NCBI RefSeq assembly: GCF_001983995.1
Contig: NZ_CP019450.1
Coordinates: forward strand, 2,542,001 to 2,606,000
Direction: 5' to 3'
DNA from: Halioglobus japonicus
GTDB lineage: Bacteria > Pseudomonadota > Gammaproteobacteria > Pseudomonadales > Halieaceae
Length of the DNA: 64,000 nt
A program made the position numbers and the translations under genes. The notes beneath the pieces were generated by a model. That model worked only from the letters and a program-made list of their open reading frames with translations, searched no databases and was not told the DNA's origin. Below, one piece after another: positions 1 to 10,522 of this stretch; position 1 is the stretch's first letter; each line of letters opens with the position of its first letter.

Positions 1-699
1 CGTGGTACCGATGAGGGTCCTCGTCAGGGCAATTTATTGCTCGATTACCTGGCGGGCGCCGCGGTCAGCTGTTATCCCGTGCGCGAATATGTCACCGGGC
101 TCGAGTCCCTGTTTGAGCATTGGCAACAGCACTACGCATCCCAAGGGCGCAAGGCGCTGGCGATTCCTACTGGCGGCAGTGACGGTATTGGTCTTTGGGG
201 CTATATTGCCGCCTGCGAGGAATTGCGGTCAGACTTTGCCGCTGCCGAGATTGGGCAGGCGCATATTGTGAGCGCGACAGGTTCTGGCGGCACCCAGGCA
301 GGCCTCACCCTGGGTGCGGCATTACACCAGCTGGATGCCCAGATCTGGGGTGTCAATGTCTGTGATGACGAGCAGTATTTTCTCGATAAAGTCGACCAGG
401 ATATCGCGCATTGGTATGCGCTCTATCCCGATGCCCCGCGCGTGGACTACACCACACTTGTGCTCGATGGCCATGTCGGAGAGGGCTATGGTCGGGCTAG
501 CGAGGCAGTATTTGATACCATTGCCGAACTCGCGGCCCTGGAGGGTCTGGCCCTGGACCCGGTCTATACTGGCAAGGCTTTCCACGGCATGGTGCAGGAA
601 ATACAGGCGGGCCGCTTCGCCGGCTGTCAAGATATCGTATTCATGCATACAGGCGGAATTTTTGGTCTGTTCCCCCAAGGGGAAGGGTTCCGCTGGTAA
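1..699 (+). CDS. D-cysteine desulfhydrase / ACC deaminase family PLP enzyme, 5' end missing
   Basis: The frame is open from base 1 to a TAA at 697-699, so this is the C-terminal two thirds of a gene that starts before the window. The visible part has the fold-type II PLP features of the D-cysteine desulfhydrase/ACC deaminase family: the GNLLLDYL block, a substrate loop with IPTGGSDGIG, a glycine-rich SATGSGGTQAG stretch that would hold the cofactor phosphate, and the C-terminal LDPVYTGKAFHGM and HTGGIFGLFP blocks. Family members release pyruvate, ammonia and sulfide from D-cysteine, or open aminocyclopropane carboxylate; which applies cannot be told because the lysine-bearing N-terminus is outside. 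A transporter gene follows after 34 bases. Confidence 0.85.
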   Translation, partial: RGTDEGPRQGNLLLDYLAGAAVSCYPVREYVTGLESLFEHWQQHYASQGRKALAIPTGGSDGIGLWGYIAACEELRSDFAAAEIGQAHIVSATGSGGTQAGLTLGAALHQLDAQIWGVNVCDDEQYFLDKVDQDIAHWYALYPDAPRVDYTTLVLDGHVGEGYGRASEAVFDTIAELAALEGLALDPVYTGKAFHGMVQEIQAGRFAGCQDIVFMHTGGIFGLFPQGEGFRW

Positions 700-733
700 A
701 CTTTCGTCTTTTGAATAAAAGGATTTTGCACAC

Positions 734-2060
734 ATGGTAGACCTGATTAATACCGTTAATGGGTGGGCATGGGGGCCTGTGACTCTGGTGCTGCTGCTGG
801 GTACGGGCCTGTACCTCAGCGCTGGCCTGAAGTTTGCCACGATTCGCAAAATCCCCTCTGGCGTGCGCCTGTTACTGTCCGGTCGCAAGGGCGACGGCAA
901 GGGCGATATTTCACCGTTCAGTGCTTTGATGACGTCGCTGTCAGCCACGATAGGCACCGGCAACATTGCCGGCGTGGCCACGGCCGTCGCCCTCGGCGGG
1001 CCGGGGCGCTGTTCTGGATGTGGATTACCGCGCTGGTGGGCATGGCGACCAAATTTGCCGAGGCGGTGTGCGCCGTGCATTTCCGCGAGCAGGATGACAA
1101 AGGCAATTTCAGTGGCGGCCCGATGTACTACATCAAGAACGGCCTGCACAAACGCTGGCACTGGCTGGCCTACGCATTTGCCCTGTTTGGCTCCCTGGCG
1201 GGCTTTGGTATTGCCAACACCGTGCAGTCGAACTCTGTCTCCCAGGTATTACACGATGCTTTTAGCGTGCCGCCACTGGCCACCGGTCTGGTACTTATGG
1301 TGCTGGTCGGGCCGTCGTGCTTGGCGGGATCAAACGGATATCCAGTGTGGCGAGCCTGTTAGTGCCCATGATGGCACTTGCCTACATCATGCTTAGCCTC
1401 GTGGTGATACTGCTCAACATCACGGCGGTGCCTGCTGCTATCGCCACTATCGTTGATAGCGCGCTGACTGGCTCAGCGGCCGCGGGCGGTTTCGCAGGCG
1501 CAACCGTCTGGGCAGCGCTGCGCTTTGGTGTGGCGCGGGGGATCTTCTCCAACGAGGCTGGCCTGGGTAGCGCGCCGATTGCTCATGCAGCGGCCAAGAC
1601 AGATCAGCCAGTGGAGCAGGGCATGATTGCCATGCTGGGAACCTTTATCGATACCCTGATTGTGTGCACCATGACCGGTCTGGTCATCGTCATCATGGAC
1701 GTGCTGCCCACGGGCATCTCCGGTGCCAGCCTCACGTCGTTGGCCTTTGGCAATGCCTTCCCGGGTGGCGAGTACATCGTCACACTGGGCCTGTGCCTGT
1801 TTGCATTTACGACCATGATTGGCTGGTCGTTCTACGGCGAGCGCTGTGTGGTGTTCCTGGTGGGTACCCGCGGTATTGTGCCGTTTCGGATCTTGTGGGT
1901 TGTCGCCATCCCGCTAGGCACCGTGGTGCAGCTGGACCTGGTGTGGTTGATAGCCGATACACTCAACGCCTTTATGGCGATTCCCAACCTGGTCGCCTTG
2001 CTGCTGCTCGGGCCGCTGGTGTTCAAGCTGACCCGCGACTATTTCAATAAGCGCGCCTGA
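734..2060 (+). pseudogene. Sodium:alanine symporter (AGCS family), broken by two single-base frameshifts
   Basis: Three successive frames together give one AGCS (AlsT-type) Na+/amino-acid symporter of about 442 residues, a normal length for the family. The start is ATG 734 (MVDLINTVNGWAWGP). Frame one carries the conserved SATIGTGNIAGVATA block; the frame changes at the G run 1003-1006, where one extra G restores GALFWMW; it changes again at 1309-1313, where one extra base restores VVLGGIKRI; the last part contains FSNEAGLGSAPIAHAAA. Conserved sequence continues on both sides of both breaks with no other damage, so two base-calling deletions are as likely as real decay. The protein would be a polytopic inner-membrane symporter for alanine or glycine; the preceding PLP enzyme suggests a joint role in small amino-acid use. 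Confidence 0.8.
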
Positions 2061-2076
2061 TGCCTGTCGTGCAGTC

Positions 2077-2126
2077 GGCTCACCGGGGCTGGCTGCGCTA
2101 CGCTAGTCAGACAGCCCCGGTGAGCC
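2077..2126 (+). terminator. 15-bp perfect hairpin between symporter and CoA-transferase genes
   Basis: GGCTCACCGGGGCTG (2077-2091) and its exact reverse complement (2112-2126) enclose a 20-base loop. The stem is very stable but no T run follows, so it may be an attenuator, an mRNA-stabilising 3' structure or a U-less terminator rather than a classical one. Confidence 0.45.
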
Positions 2127-2145
2127 CAGTCTAGAGGGACGTTGA

Positions 2146-4293
2146 GTGAGCCAGATTGTTGCCAGTGTAGAGGAGTGTGTTGATCAGGCGATTGCCCGGG
2201 TCGGCAAGCACATTGTGCTGGGTGCGCCGCTGGGCCTGGGCAAGCCGGTGCAACTGATCAATGCATTCTACCAGCGGGCAGTGGACGACCCCTCACTGTC
2301 GCTCAGTATCTACACCGCGCTGTGCCTGGAGGTGCCGACGCCCACAAGCCATATCGAGGAGGGGCTGGCGGGTCCTATTGTTGCGCGCCTGTTCGGCGAC
2401 TACGAAGAGCTGTCTTTTATGCAGCCGCTGCGCCGCGGCGAGCTGCCCCCGAATGTTTCTATTTCCGAGCTGTATTTCAAAGCGGGCGCCATGAAGAATG
2501 TGCCTGAGGCACAGCAGAACTATATTTCGAGCAACTACACGCATATTGCCCGGGATATGCTCGGCGCTGGCGTCAACGTTATGGCCCAGATGGTGGCCGC
2601 GCGCGATATCGATGGTGAGTTGCAACTCAGCCTGTCCAGTAATCCCGACATTACCCTGGAGGTGTTTGACCGCATTGAGGCAGAGTCACTTGATGTGTTC
2701 TGTGCCGCACAGATTCACGCTGATATGCCGTTCATGGAGCACGACGCGGAGGTCAGTGCAGACCGATTCGACAGCATTGTCCGCAATGGCAGGTATGACC
2801 GGTGCCTGTTCGCCGCGCCCAATGCCGCGGTACCGCTGCAGGATTATGCCGCCGCAATCCATGCCAGTTCTCTGGTGTGCGACGGCGGCACACTGCAAAT
2901 TGGGATTGGTGCGCTGGGTGATGCACTCGCTCATGCCTGTATTCTTCGCGATCAGAACAACAGCGCCTATCGTGCTCTGCTGGCGGATGTGACCCGGTTG
3001 CCGCACAGTCCGGCAGGCGATCCTGCGCCTTTTCAGCAGGGCTTGTACGTCTCTACCGAGATGTTCGTCAACGGCATGATGGCGCTGATTGATGCCGGCA
3101 TCGTCAAGCGCCGGGTCTATGATCACCTTGAGTTACAGCAAGGTCTCAACAGTGGCGACATGAGCGAGCAGGTGGACGCCGCGATGTATACCTATTTGCG
3201 CCGGCGCGAGATTATGCCGCGCAATCTTGAGACTGCGTCCATTAGTGAATTCAAGTATTGGGGGATCTTGCCCGCAGAGCTTGAGATAGATGAGGATGGG
3301 CTGAAGCTGGCGGGCGTCACCCTGGCAAATGACCTGGATGAGCCGCAGACCCGCGCCGCCTTGCTTACCCGGGTCGAAGGTGGCCAACTGCGTCATGGCC
3401 GCGTGCTCCACGGTGGTTTTTTCCTGGGGCCACGCAGCTTTTACCAGCGCCTTAGGGAGATGCCTTCGGACCTGCATGCACAGATTTGCATGACCGGCGT
3501 GCGGCGCACCAACCAACTCCTGCTGGATTACCCGTTGTACTGCGCCCAACGCACCCAGGCACGTTTTATTAACACCGGCATGATTGCGTCACTCAATGGC
3601 GCCGTCGCTTCGGATGCCCTCGAGGACGGCACGCAAATCAGCGGTGTTGGCGGGCAGTACAACTTTGTGGCCATGGCGCATGATTTGCCCGGTGCTCGCT
3701 CCGTGCTGTGTGTGCGCAGCACCCGCGGCCAGGGCAAAAAGCTCAAGTCCAATATTGTGGGCGCTTATGGCTACACCACCATACCCAAGCATTTGCGCGA
3801 CATTATCGTCACCGAATACGGCATTGCTGATCTGCGCGGCAAGAGCGACGCCGAGGTGGCAAAGCAGATGCTCAACGTCGCCGACTCGCGTTTTCAGCCG
3901 GAGCTGCTTGAAGCGGCCAAACGCCAGGGCAAACTGCCGGCCGACTACGAGATTCCCGCTCACGCGCGCGACAACACGCCTGAGCACCTGACGGAGCGAC
4001 TGAAGCCTTACCTGGAGGCCGGTCTGCTGCCGGATTACCCCTTTGGTACAGAGTTGACGGAGCAGGAAATTGCTCTCGGTGCCAGCCTGCGCAAAATCAA
4101 AGCGCTCAGTGAAGAACCGACGCAATTCATTTCCTCGGCCTTCAAGGCCTTGCTCCACCACGCTGATGAAGAAGCCGCCAGGCCGCTATTGGAACGGGTC
4201 CATCTCGATCATCCAGAAACGCCGCGGGAATTCATTGTGCAGCAATTACTGATGATGGAGCTGGAGGAGCGGGGGCTGTTAAAAGTCAGCTGA
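2146..4293 (+). CDS. Acetyl-CoA hydrolase/transferase family protein
   Basis: The 715-residue protein belongs to the acetyl-CoA hydrolase / CoA-transferase family. The N-terminal half (residues about 15-250) has the GKHIVLGAPLGLGKP opening and the C-terminal domain (about 430-600) has SGVGGQYNFVAMAH and the YGIADLRGKSDAEVA block found in Cat1/Ach1-like enzymes. Such enzymes move CoA between short acids such as acetate, propionate and succinate, or hydrolyse acetyl-CoA, in the cytoplasm. It is longer than Cat1-type proteins of about 500 residues, with an extra C-terminal tail of around 100 residues. GTG 2146 is taken as start because AGAGGGAC precedes it. The propionyl-CoA cluster downstream makes a propionate or succinate substrate plausible, but that is inference. 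Confidence 0.8.
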   Translation: MSQIVASVEECVDQAIARVGKHIVLGAPLGLGKPVQLINAFYQRAVDDPSLSLSIYTALCLEVPTPTSHIEEGLAGPIVARLFGDYEELSFMQPLRRGELPPNVSISELYFKAGAMKNVPEAQQNYISSNYTHIARDMLGAGVNVMAQMVAARDIDGELQLSLSSNPDITLEVFDRIEAESLDVFCAAQIHADMPFMEHDAEVSADRFDSIVRNGRYDRCLFAAPNAAVPLQDYAAAIHASSLVCDGGTLQIGIGALGDALAHACILRDQNNSAYRALLADVTRLPHSPAGDPAPFQQGLYVSTEMFVNGMMALIDAGIVKRRVYDHLELQQGLNSGDMSEQVDAAMYTYLRRREIMPRNLETASISEFKYWGILPAELEIDEDGLKLAGVTLANDLDEPQTRAALLTRVEGGQLRHGRVLHGGFFLGPRSFYQRLREMPSDLHAQICMTGVRRTNQLLLDYPLYCAQRTQARFINTGMIASLNGAVASDALEDGTQISGVGGQYNFVAMAHDLPGARSVLCVRSTRGQGKKLKSNIVGAYGYTTIPKHLRDIIVTEYGIADLRGKSDAEVAKQMLNVADSRFQPELLEAAKRQGKLPADYEIPAHARDNTPEHLTERLKPYLEAGLLPDYPFGTELTEQEIALGASLRKIKALSEEPTQFISSAFKALLHHADEEAARPLLERVHLDHPETPREFIVQQLLMMELEERGLLKVS

Positions 4294-4310
4294 GCCTGTA
4301 TTCTGTCACC

Positions 4311-5219
4311 ATGCCATCTACGCTTGAAGACAAGCTCGTTATCGCGATATCTTCCCGGGCCCTGTTTAACCTCGACGACAGTCATCGGGTTTATCAGGAG
4401 GAGGGATTAGAAGCATACTCTGCCTATCAGGTCGAGCGTGAGGAGCAACCCCTCGAGCCGGGTGAGGCGTTTCCGCTGGTGCACAAGCTGCTGCGACTCA
4501 ACGAGCAGTTGGGCGGCGACCAACAGGTGGAAGTGGTGTTGTTGTCACGCAACAGCGCCGACACCGGTTTGCGGGTATTTAACTCCATTAAACACTACGA
4601 CCTGGCGATCTCGCGGGCGGCGTTTTGCGGCGGCGAAAGTCCCTGGCGGTATATCAACGCCTTTGGCTGTCAGCTGTTTCTGTCCAGCGAAGCCGAGGAT
4701 GTGCGCTACGCGCTCGATTGCGGCGTAGCTGCCGCAACGCTGGTGTCGAATAAGGGCGGTGCAGGCAAGGCCGGGGAGCAACTGCGTTTTGCGTTTGATG
4801 GCGATGCGGTGATTTTCTCGGATGAAGCCGAACAGGTCTACAAGAGCGAGGGCCTGGATGCTTTCACTGCTAGCGAGGTCGCCGCTGCCAAGCGACCACT
4901 GGCCGGCGGACCATTCAAGCCGTTTCTTGCGGCGCTGCATCGATTGCAGCAGGCTTTCCCTGCCACAGAAGCACCTATTCGCACGGCCCTTGTCACCGCG
5001 CGCTCAGCGCCCGCTCATGAGCGCGTCATTCGTACGCTGCGCGCCTGGGATATCCGTATTGATGAGTCGATCTTTCTCGGCGGCCTGAATAAGACCGATT
5101 TCCTGAGAGCCTACCAGGCGGACGTTTTCTTTGACGATCAGCAGTCTCATTGTGAATCCGCCAGCCCGCATATCGCCACCGGCCATGTGCCCCATGGGGT
5201 CGCAAATCCACCCACCTGA
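4311..5219 (+). CDS. 5'-nucleotidase family protein (PF06189 type)
   Basis: The 302-residue protein matches the bacterial 5'-nucleotidase family related to eukaryotic cytosolic NT5C1. Recognisable blocks are LVIAISSRALFNLDDSHRVY near the N-terminus (the DxD-like opening of a HAD-type phosphatase is replaced by the family's FNLDDS), SRNSADTGLRVFNSIKHY around residue 80, and DVFFDDQQSHCESA near the C-terminus. Members dephosphorylate nucleoside monophosphates in the cytosol. It begins 17 bases after the CoA-transferase stop and may be co-transcribed with it. Start ATG 4311 is the first in frame. Confidence 0.75.
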   Translation: MPSTLEDKLVIAISSRALFNLDDSHRVYQEEGLEAYSAYQVEREEQPLEPGEAFPLVHKLLRLNEQLGGDQQVEVVLLSRNSADTGLRVFNSIKHYDLAISRAAFCGGESPWRYINAFGCQLFLSSEAEDVRYALDCGVAAATLVSNKGGAGKAGEQLRFAFDGDAVIFSDEAEQVYKSEGLDAFTASEVAAAKRPLAGGPFKPFLAALHRLQQAFPATEAPIRTALVTARSAPAHERVIRTLRAWDIRIDESIFLGGLNKTDFLRAYQADVFFDDQQSHCESASPHIATGHVPHGVANPPT

Positions 5220-5264
5220 GTGGGATTAATCGCCCGTTCAGGGTTATTCCTTTTTAATTTGGCA

Positions 5265-5277
5265 TAACCTCGGGTTA
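5265..5277 (+). promoter_or_regulatory. Dyad TAACC-TCG-GGTTA upstream of cysB
   Basis: A perfect 13-base dyad lies 69 bases before the cysB start in an AT-rich stretch of the 127-base gap. ATAACC-type half sites fit LysR-type and CysB-type binding, so autoregulation is possible, but no promoter was assigned with confidence. Confidence 0.3.
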
Positions 5278-5319
5278 ATGGCTATTCTTCATAAGAGTTG
5301 GGGCCCATTTGGCGCCTGA

Positions 5320-6321
<1,002 letters not shown>

Positions 6322-6402
6322 TTTTTACTCCTGGGGCTTGTCTCGCCAGGGCCAGGTGGTTAGATTGTTGCGCTCTCGCTCAGCCACCTAAGGAGTAGAA
6401 CA

Positions 6403-7020
6403 TTGGAACTGGCCTGCCTGGACCTGGAAGGGGTCCTTGTCCCTGAAATCTGGATTGCGTTTGCCGAGAAAACCGGCATCGAAGAATTGCGCGCAACCAC
6501 CCGCGATATCCCCGATTACAACGTGCTCATGAAGCAGCGTCTCGATATTCTCGATCAGCACGGACTGAAGATCGATGATATCCAGGAGGTGATTGCCACC
6601 CTCGAGCCACTGCCCGGTGCAATCGATTTCGTCAACTGGCTGCGGGAGCGCTTCCAGCTGATTATCCTCTCAGATACCTTTTACGAATTTTCCGAGCCGC
6701 TGATGCGTCAGTTGGGGTGGCCCACGTTATTCTGTCACCGTTTGGTAACAGACGATGAGGGCAGGGTGGTCGACTACAAGCTGCGCCAGGAAGATCCCAA
6801 GCGCGCTTCGGTGAAGGCGCTGCACACCCTGAACTATCGGGTGATTGCCGCCGGCGATTCTTATAACGACACCACGATGCTGGGAGAGGCGGATGTGGGC
6901 ATTCTTATTCACGCACCGCAGAACGTGAAGGATGAATTCCCCCAATTCCGTTCGGTGGATTCTCTGGCCGATCTCAAAGTGGCCTTCCTCGAGGCGTCCA
7001 ATCGAGAGCTGAGTCTCTAG
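6403..7020 (+). CDS. thrH: Phosphoserine phosphatase / homoserine phosphotransferase ThrH
   Basis: The 205-residue HAD-superfamily protein matches ThrH. The opening ACLDLEGVLVPEIW contains the DxE form of the HAD motif I that distinguishes ThrH from SerB (DxD). LSDTFYEF is motif II and AAGDSYNDTTML is motif III. The enzyme dephosphorylates phosphoserine and can pass the phosphate to homoserine. TTG at 6403 is chosen as start because TAAGGAG lies at ideal distance and no ATG occurs before motif I. It stands alone after cysB and faces convergent pabB. Confidence 0.92.
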   Translation: MELACLDLEGVLVPEIWIAFAEKTGIEELRATTRDIPDYNVLMKQRLDILDQHGLKIDDIQEVIATLEPLPGAIDFVNWLRERFQLIILSDTFYEFSEPLMRQLGWPTLFCHRLVTDDEGRVVDYKLRQEDPKRASVKALHTLNYRVIAAGDSYNDTTMLGEADVGILIHAPQNVKDEFPQFRSVDSLADLKVAFLEASNRELSL

Positions 7021-7027
7021 TAGCGAG

Positions 7028-7058
7028 GCAGGCCCTCGCGTCGAGCGCCCGGGCCTGC
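7028..7058. terminator. Hairpin between convergent thrH and pabB
   Basis: GCAGGCCC (7028-7035) pairs with GGGCCTGC (7051-7058) across a 15-base loop, in the 48-base gap between two convergent genes. There is no T run, so its role as a terminator is inferred from position only. Confidence 0.4.
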
Positions 7059-7068
7059 AACGTAAGCC

Positions 7069-8418
7069 TCACAGTGCTTCCAGTGCTGTGAGGAATTTCC
7101 CCACCTTGTCGAAGGTTTCCTGGTATTCCTGCTGCCACTGCGAGTCAGCGACAATGCCGCCACCACCCCAGCAGCGTATCTGATTGTCACTGCACAGCAG
7201 GCTGCGAATGGCGATATTGCTGTCCATGCGTCCATCGGCGCTGATATACATCAGAGAACCGCAGTAGGCTTCCCGCGGATCCGGTTCCAGTTCGGTAATG
7301 ATCTCCATGGCGCGGCGTTTCGGTGCGCCGGTGATCGAGCCTCCGGGAAAAGAGTCGCGCAGTAACTGGTAGGCCGTACGCTCCGGGCTCAGCTCCCCAC
7401 TAATGGTACTGACCAGGTGGTGTACGGTGGGAAAACTCTGCACCTCAAACAGCGCGTCCACGTGAATGCTGCCCGGCACACAGCTGCGCCCCAGGTCGTT
7501 GCGCAACAAGTCCACAATCATCAGGTTTTCCGCACGGTCTTTTTCGGCGCGGCGCAGTTCCGCGGCAGCGAGGTGATCAGCCGCCGGGTCGTGGTGCCGT
7601 GGGCGCGTGCCTTTAATGGGTGAGGTCTGTACATGGTGTCCCTGTAACGACAGAAACCGTTCTGGAGACAGGCATAGCAGTGCGTCATCATCGCCCAGGG
7701 TCAGGAAGCCGGAGAACGGCGCTGCGGCGACCTGGCGCAATTGTCGGTAAGCCTGCCAGGGGTCGCCCTCATAGGTGCTTTGGAAGCGCTGGGCGAGATT
7801 GACCTGGTAGCAGTCTCCGGCCTGAATATAGGCCTGGATGCGATGAAATGCCTCGCGATATTCCGTCTCGGAGAGGTTGGATTTGAATGGCGCCTTTAGT
7901 CTGAAGGCGCTGCCGGGCGTATCACTGCGCCGGCGTAGTCGGCTCAGGATATCGCGCTGGGTGGCGGCGGACACAGTGGGCTGGGTAACTACCACTGCAC
8001 GCTGCAGCAAATGATCCTGAACAACCGCCCAGTCATAGGCGGCCAACCCTGTACTTGAGTAGTCGCCCGTGGAACCCTCGACCTGGTTGAGGGGATTACC
8101 CAGGTCATAGGCCAGGTAGCCCAGTATCCCGCCACAGAAGGGGAGGTCCTGGGCCACGCCCTGGCTGGCGCCGTAACGATCGCGGTGAAAGTCAGCCAGT
8201 TCATCGAAATAGTTGCGCCAGGTGGCGCTATTGGTACCTGTTGGCGGAAGCGGAGCGGCGCAAACTGGGTTTGCCGCCAGAATGTCGTACCGGCCGCTCT
8301 GGGCGTAGGGATAGCTCGAATCGAGCAGCGCGGCACCGGGCAGATCGCGCAGACACTCAAACAGCTCACAGCTGTCGGGAGAGTAGCTAATTTCTTCGAT
8401 CGAGACGGTTTTGTTCAT
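7069..8418 (-). CDS. pabB: Aminodeoxychorismate synthase component I
   Basis: The protein of 449 residues belongs to the chorismate-utilising anthranilate synthase I family. The motif SPIKGTRPR is the PIKGT signature that separates PabB from TrpE (which has PIAGT). The C-terminal DLLRNDLGRSC, FPGGSITGAPKRRAMEII and EAYCGSLMY blocks complete the active site. With PabA it converts chorismate and glutamine to aminodeoxychorismate for folate synthesis. ATG 8418 (MNKTVSIEEIS) is chosen because the upstream in-frame extension has no family similarity. It is transcribed towards thrH; the divergent neighbour is the propionyl-CoA carboxylase cluster. Confidence 0.92.
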   Translation of the reverse strand: MNKTVSIEEISYSPDSCELFECLRDLPGAALLDSSYPYAQSGRYDILAANPVCAAPLPPTGTNSATWRNYFDELADFHRDRYGASQGVAQDLPFCGGILGYLAYDLGNPLNQVEGSTGDYSSTGLAAYDWAVVQDHLLQRAVVVTQPTVSAATQRDILSRLRRRSDTPGSAFRLKAPFKSNLSETEYREAFHRIQAYIQAGDCYQVNLAQRFQSTYEGDPWQAYRQLRQVAAAPFSGFLTLGDDDALLCLSPERFLSLQGHHVQTSPIKGTRPRHHDPAADHLAAAELRRAEKDRAENLMIVDLLRNDLGRSCVPGSIHVDALFEVQSFPTVHHLVSTISGELSPERTAYQLLRDSFPGGSITGAPKRRAMEIITELEPDPREAYCGSLMYISADGRMDSNIAIRSLLCSDNQIRCWGGGGIVADSQWQQEYQETFDKVGKFLTALEAL

Positions 8419-8755
8419 GTGCGGGCGTGCGGCCTTATTTCGCTGGGCTGCGAAGTGACAAATGTTGACACCGATAACACCGCAAGGCAAATGTCTTGGA
8501 AAGTCTATTCGGTTGTTCGGTATTGTAAACTAATGTCCTAAACCGTGCTTCAGGTCGGTTTATTTGCTGTGAAAACATAGTCTTACGCGTGTCGCTTAAT
8601 TGACTTTGACCAACCCGGCACTTAATGTAACACGCCGAAATTCTGGTGAGTACGCTGTTTGGACGCTGCTCGCCTGTCACGTCTTGCACACGAAATCTCT
8701 GAGAAGATTCCGCAAGCTCTCCCAGGCCCGCGGGCCTATTATTGGATCAAGGATT
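8419..8755. other. Divergent intergenic region, pabB / carboxylase cluster
   Basis: No gene is supported in these 337 bases. A TTGACA hexamer lies at 8465-8470 with only a weak -10 match (GCAAAT) 16 bases further, so a plus-strand promoter here is possible but not secure. The in-frame extension of the carboxylase gene up to 8600 is not family-like and is treated as untranslated. Confidence 0.5.
8724..8737. promoter_or_regulatory. Perfect 14-base palindrome before the carboxylase gene
   Basis: AGGCCCGCGGGCCT is its own reverse complement and ends 11 bases before the AAGGA ribosome-binding site of the carboxylase beta gene. It could be an operator for the methylmalonyl pathway cluster or a small 5' leader hairpin. 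Confidence 0.35.
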
Positions 8756-10489
8756 ATGACAAAGAACAGCAGCAATGATCTGATTGCATCTCTGGACAAC
8801 CCGTTCTCGATGAATGAAGAGCAGGAGTTCAAGGTGCCGGGCCAGGTCGCCGCAGAGCCCGGTCTTTATGAAGAAGCCCTGAAAGCGGGTTGGGAACTGC
8901 AGCAGCGCCCTTATCGCGCCGCGGGCGTCAAAAATACCCAGCGCCAGCACCAGAAGAAACGGATGACCATCTGGGAGCGCATCGACTGCCTGGCCGATGA
9001 CGAGCCCACGGTATTTTTTCAGAACTGGGGCCCCAACCTGGATGGTGCTTCACTGGTCACTGCCATTATCAAGGTCAACGGCCGCGATGTGGCGATTTAC
9101 GGCCACGACTTCACCGTGCGTGCCGGCTCAATGGATGCTACCAACGGTAAGAAACTAGCGCGCCTATTTGAGCTTGCTGCCAAGCGCAAGATCCCTCTCG
9201 TAGGCCTTAACGATTCCGCGGGCGCCTATATTCCCGCCGGTGTGGGCGGCCTCGACGGCTATGCCGATGCCTTTACCGCTCTGCGCAAGATCTCCGGTGT
9301 CGTGCCCAGCATTATGTGTATGTTTGGTTTCAATGCGGGCGGTGGCTCTTACCTGCCTCGTCAGGGCTCTTTCCTGATCCAGCCCAATGAGACCTTCTTT
9401 GGCCTGACCGGCCCCGGCGTGGTCAAGTCGGTGCTGGGCGAAGATGTGACCCCCGACGAGCTGGGCGGCCCCGGCGTGCACAGCCAGAGCGGTGTGACTG
9501 ACTTCGTGGTACCCGATGAAGTGGCAGCGCTGCGCAAGGTGCGCGAGCTGCTGAACTACCTGCCGGCGCATAACGGTGAGCTTGCCCCTCACCAGCCCTC
9601 GTCTGACCCGGTAAACCGCAAAACCTGGGACATCGACATTCTGCTGAAGAAAGCCTTTAACTCACCGACCGGTTTTAACACCCCGGTTGATATCAGCATT
9701 CTGATCCAGCAGTTGTGCGACCACGGCGACTTCCTGGAGATCCAGCCCGAGCGCGCCAGGAATACCATTACTGCACTGGGACGTATGGGCGGCAACGTTG
9801 TGGGCTTTGTCGCCAACAACTCAGCCGTGGCGTCCGGCCAGATTGACATTGACGCGGCGTATAAGAACGCCCGCTTTATTCGTTTCTGCAACCTGTACAA
9901 CATTCCGATTATCTTCCTCGAGGACACTACGGGCTTCCTGCCAGGGCGAGAGCAGGAGAGCAGGGGAATTGTGCAGGCCGGACGAGCTATGCTGGATGCG
10001 ATCGTCGATCTGCGCACACCGCGCTTCCTGGTGCTGGTGCGCAACGCCTTTGGCGGCGCCTATGCCTCCTACAACAACTACCCCACGGGTGCCGACTTCG
10101 TGGTGGCGCTGCCCACTACACGCGTGGCTGTTATGGGCCCGGCGGGTGTTGAGTACGTCTACAAAGACGAGCTCAAGAAAATTCGCGGTTCAGTCAAGGC
10201 CAAGGTGGCCAAGGAAACCGAAGCACAGCTGGCCGCAGGTCTCTCTGAGGAGGCCGCTGCTGAAGCCGCAGAAACATTGGTAGCAGATTGGGTGAAAGCG
10301 GAAGAGCAACTTCTCGCCCAGCGCTATGAGCGCGAGCTGATGAATCCGAATGAGGCGCTTAGCCTCGGTTCGATTTCACAGATTGTCATGCCATCAGATC
10401 TGCGCCAGGTACTGGCCGAGCAGATGGATTTCTGTCTGCGTCACTACGAGCCCAGCCCGCTGCAGTCCGTGCAGCGCGAGTTCCACTAA
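8756..10489 (+). CDS. Acyl-CoA (propionyl-CoA) carboxylase, carboxyltransferase beta subunit
   Basis: The 577-residue protein is a biotin-dependent carboxyltransferase. It contains the [19 protein letters not shown] and [15 protein letters not shown] blocks in the N-terminal crotonase-like domain and [15 protein letters not shown] and [12 protein letters not shown] in the C-terminal domain, which bind acyl-CoA and carboxybiotin. It would transfer CO2 from carboxybiotin to an acyl-CoA. Propionyl-CoA is inferred because methylmalonyl-CoA epimerase, mutase and MeaB genes follow on the same strand. ATG 8756 has AAGGA at the right distance. The gap to the alpha gene is 33 bases, so the two are co-transcribed. 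Confidence 0.85.
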   Translation: MTKNSSNDLIASLDNPFSMNEEQEFKVPGQVAAEPGLYEEALKAGWELQQRPYRAAGVKNTQRQHQKKRMTIWERIDCLADDEPTVFFQNWGPNLDGASLVTAIIKVNGRDVAIYGHDFTVRAGSMDATNGKKLARLFELAAKRKIPLVGLNDSAGAYIPAGVGGLDGYADAFTALRKISGVVPSIMCMFGFNAGGGSYLPRQGSFLIQPNETFFGLTGPGVVKSVLGEDVTPDELGGPGVHSQSGVTDFVVPDEVAALRKVRELLNYLPAHNGELAPHQPSSDPVNRKTWDIDILLKKAFNSPTGFNTPVDISILIQQLCDHGDFLEIQPERARNTITALGRMGGNVVGFVANNSAVASGQIDIDAAYKNARFIRFCNLYNIPIIFLEDTTGFLPGREQESRGIVQAGRAMLDAIVDLRTPRFLVLVRNAFGGAYASYNNYPTGADFVVALPTTRVAVMGPAGVEYVYKDELKKIRGSVKAKVAKETEAQLAAGLSEEAAAEAAETLVADWVKAEEQLLAQRYERELMNPNEALSLGSISQIVMPSDLRQVLAEQMDFCLRHYEPSPLQSVQREFH

Positions 10490-10522
10490 GCCCCGGCCAA
10501 AAGAATTACAGAGGAATTTCCC

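Noticed and set aside
8600..8755. N-terminal extension of the carboxylase beta gene
   Set aside because: No family similarity, no ribosome-binding site, and ATG 8756 with AAGGA fits the family start.
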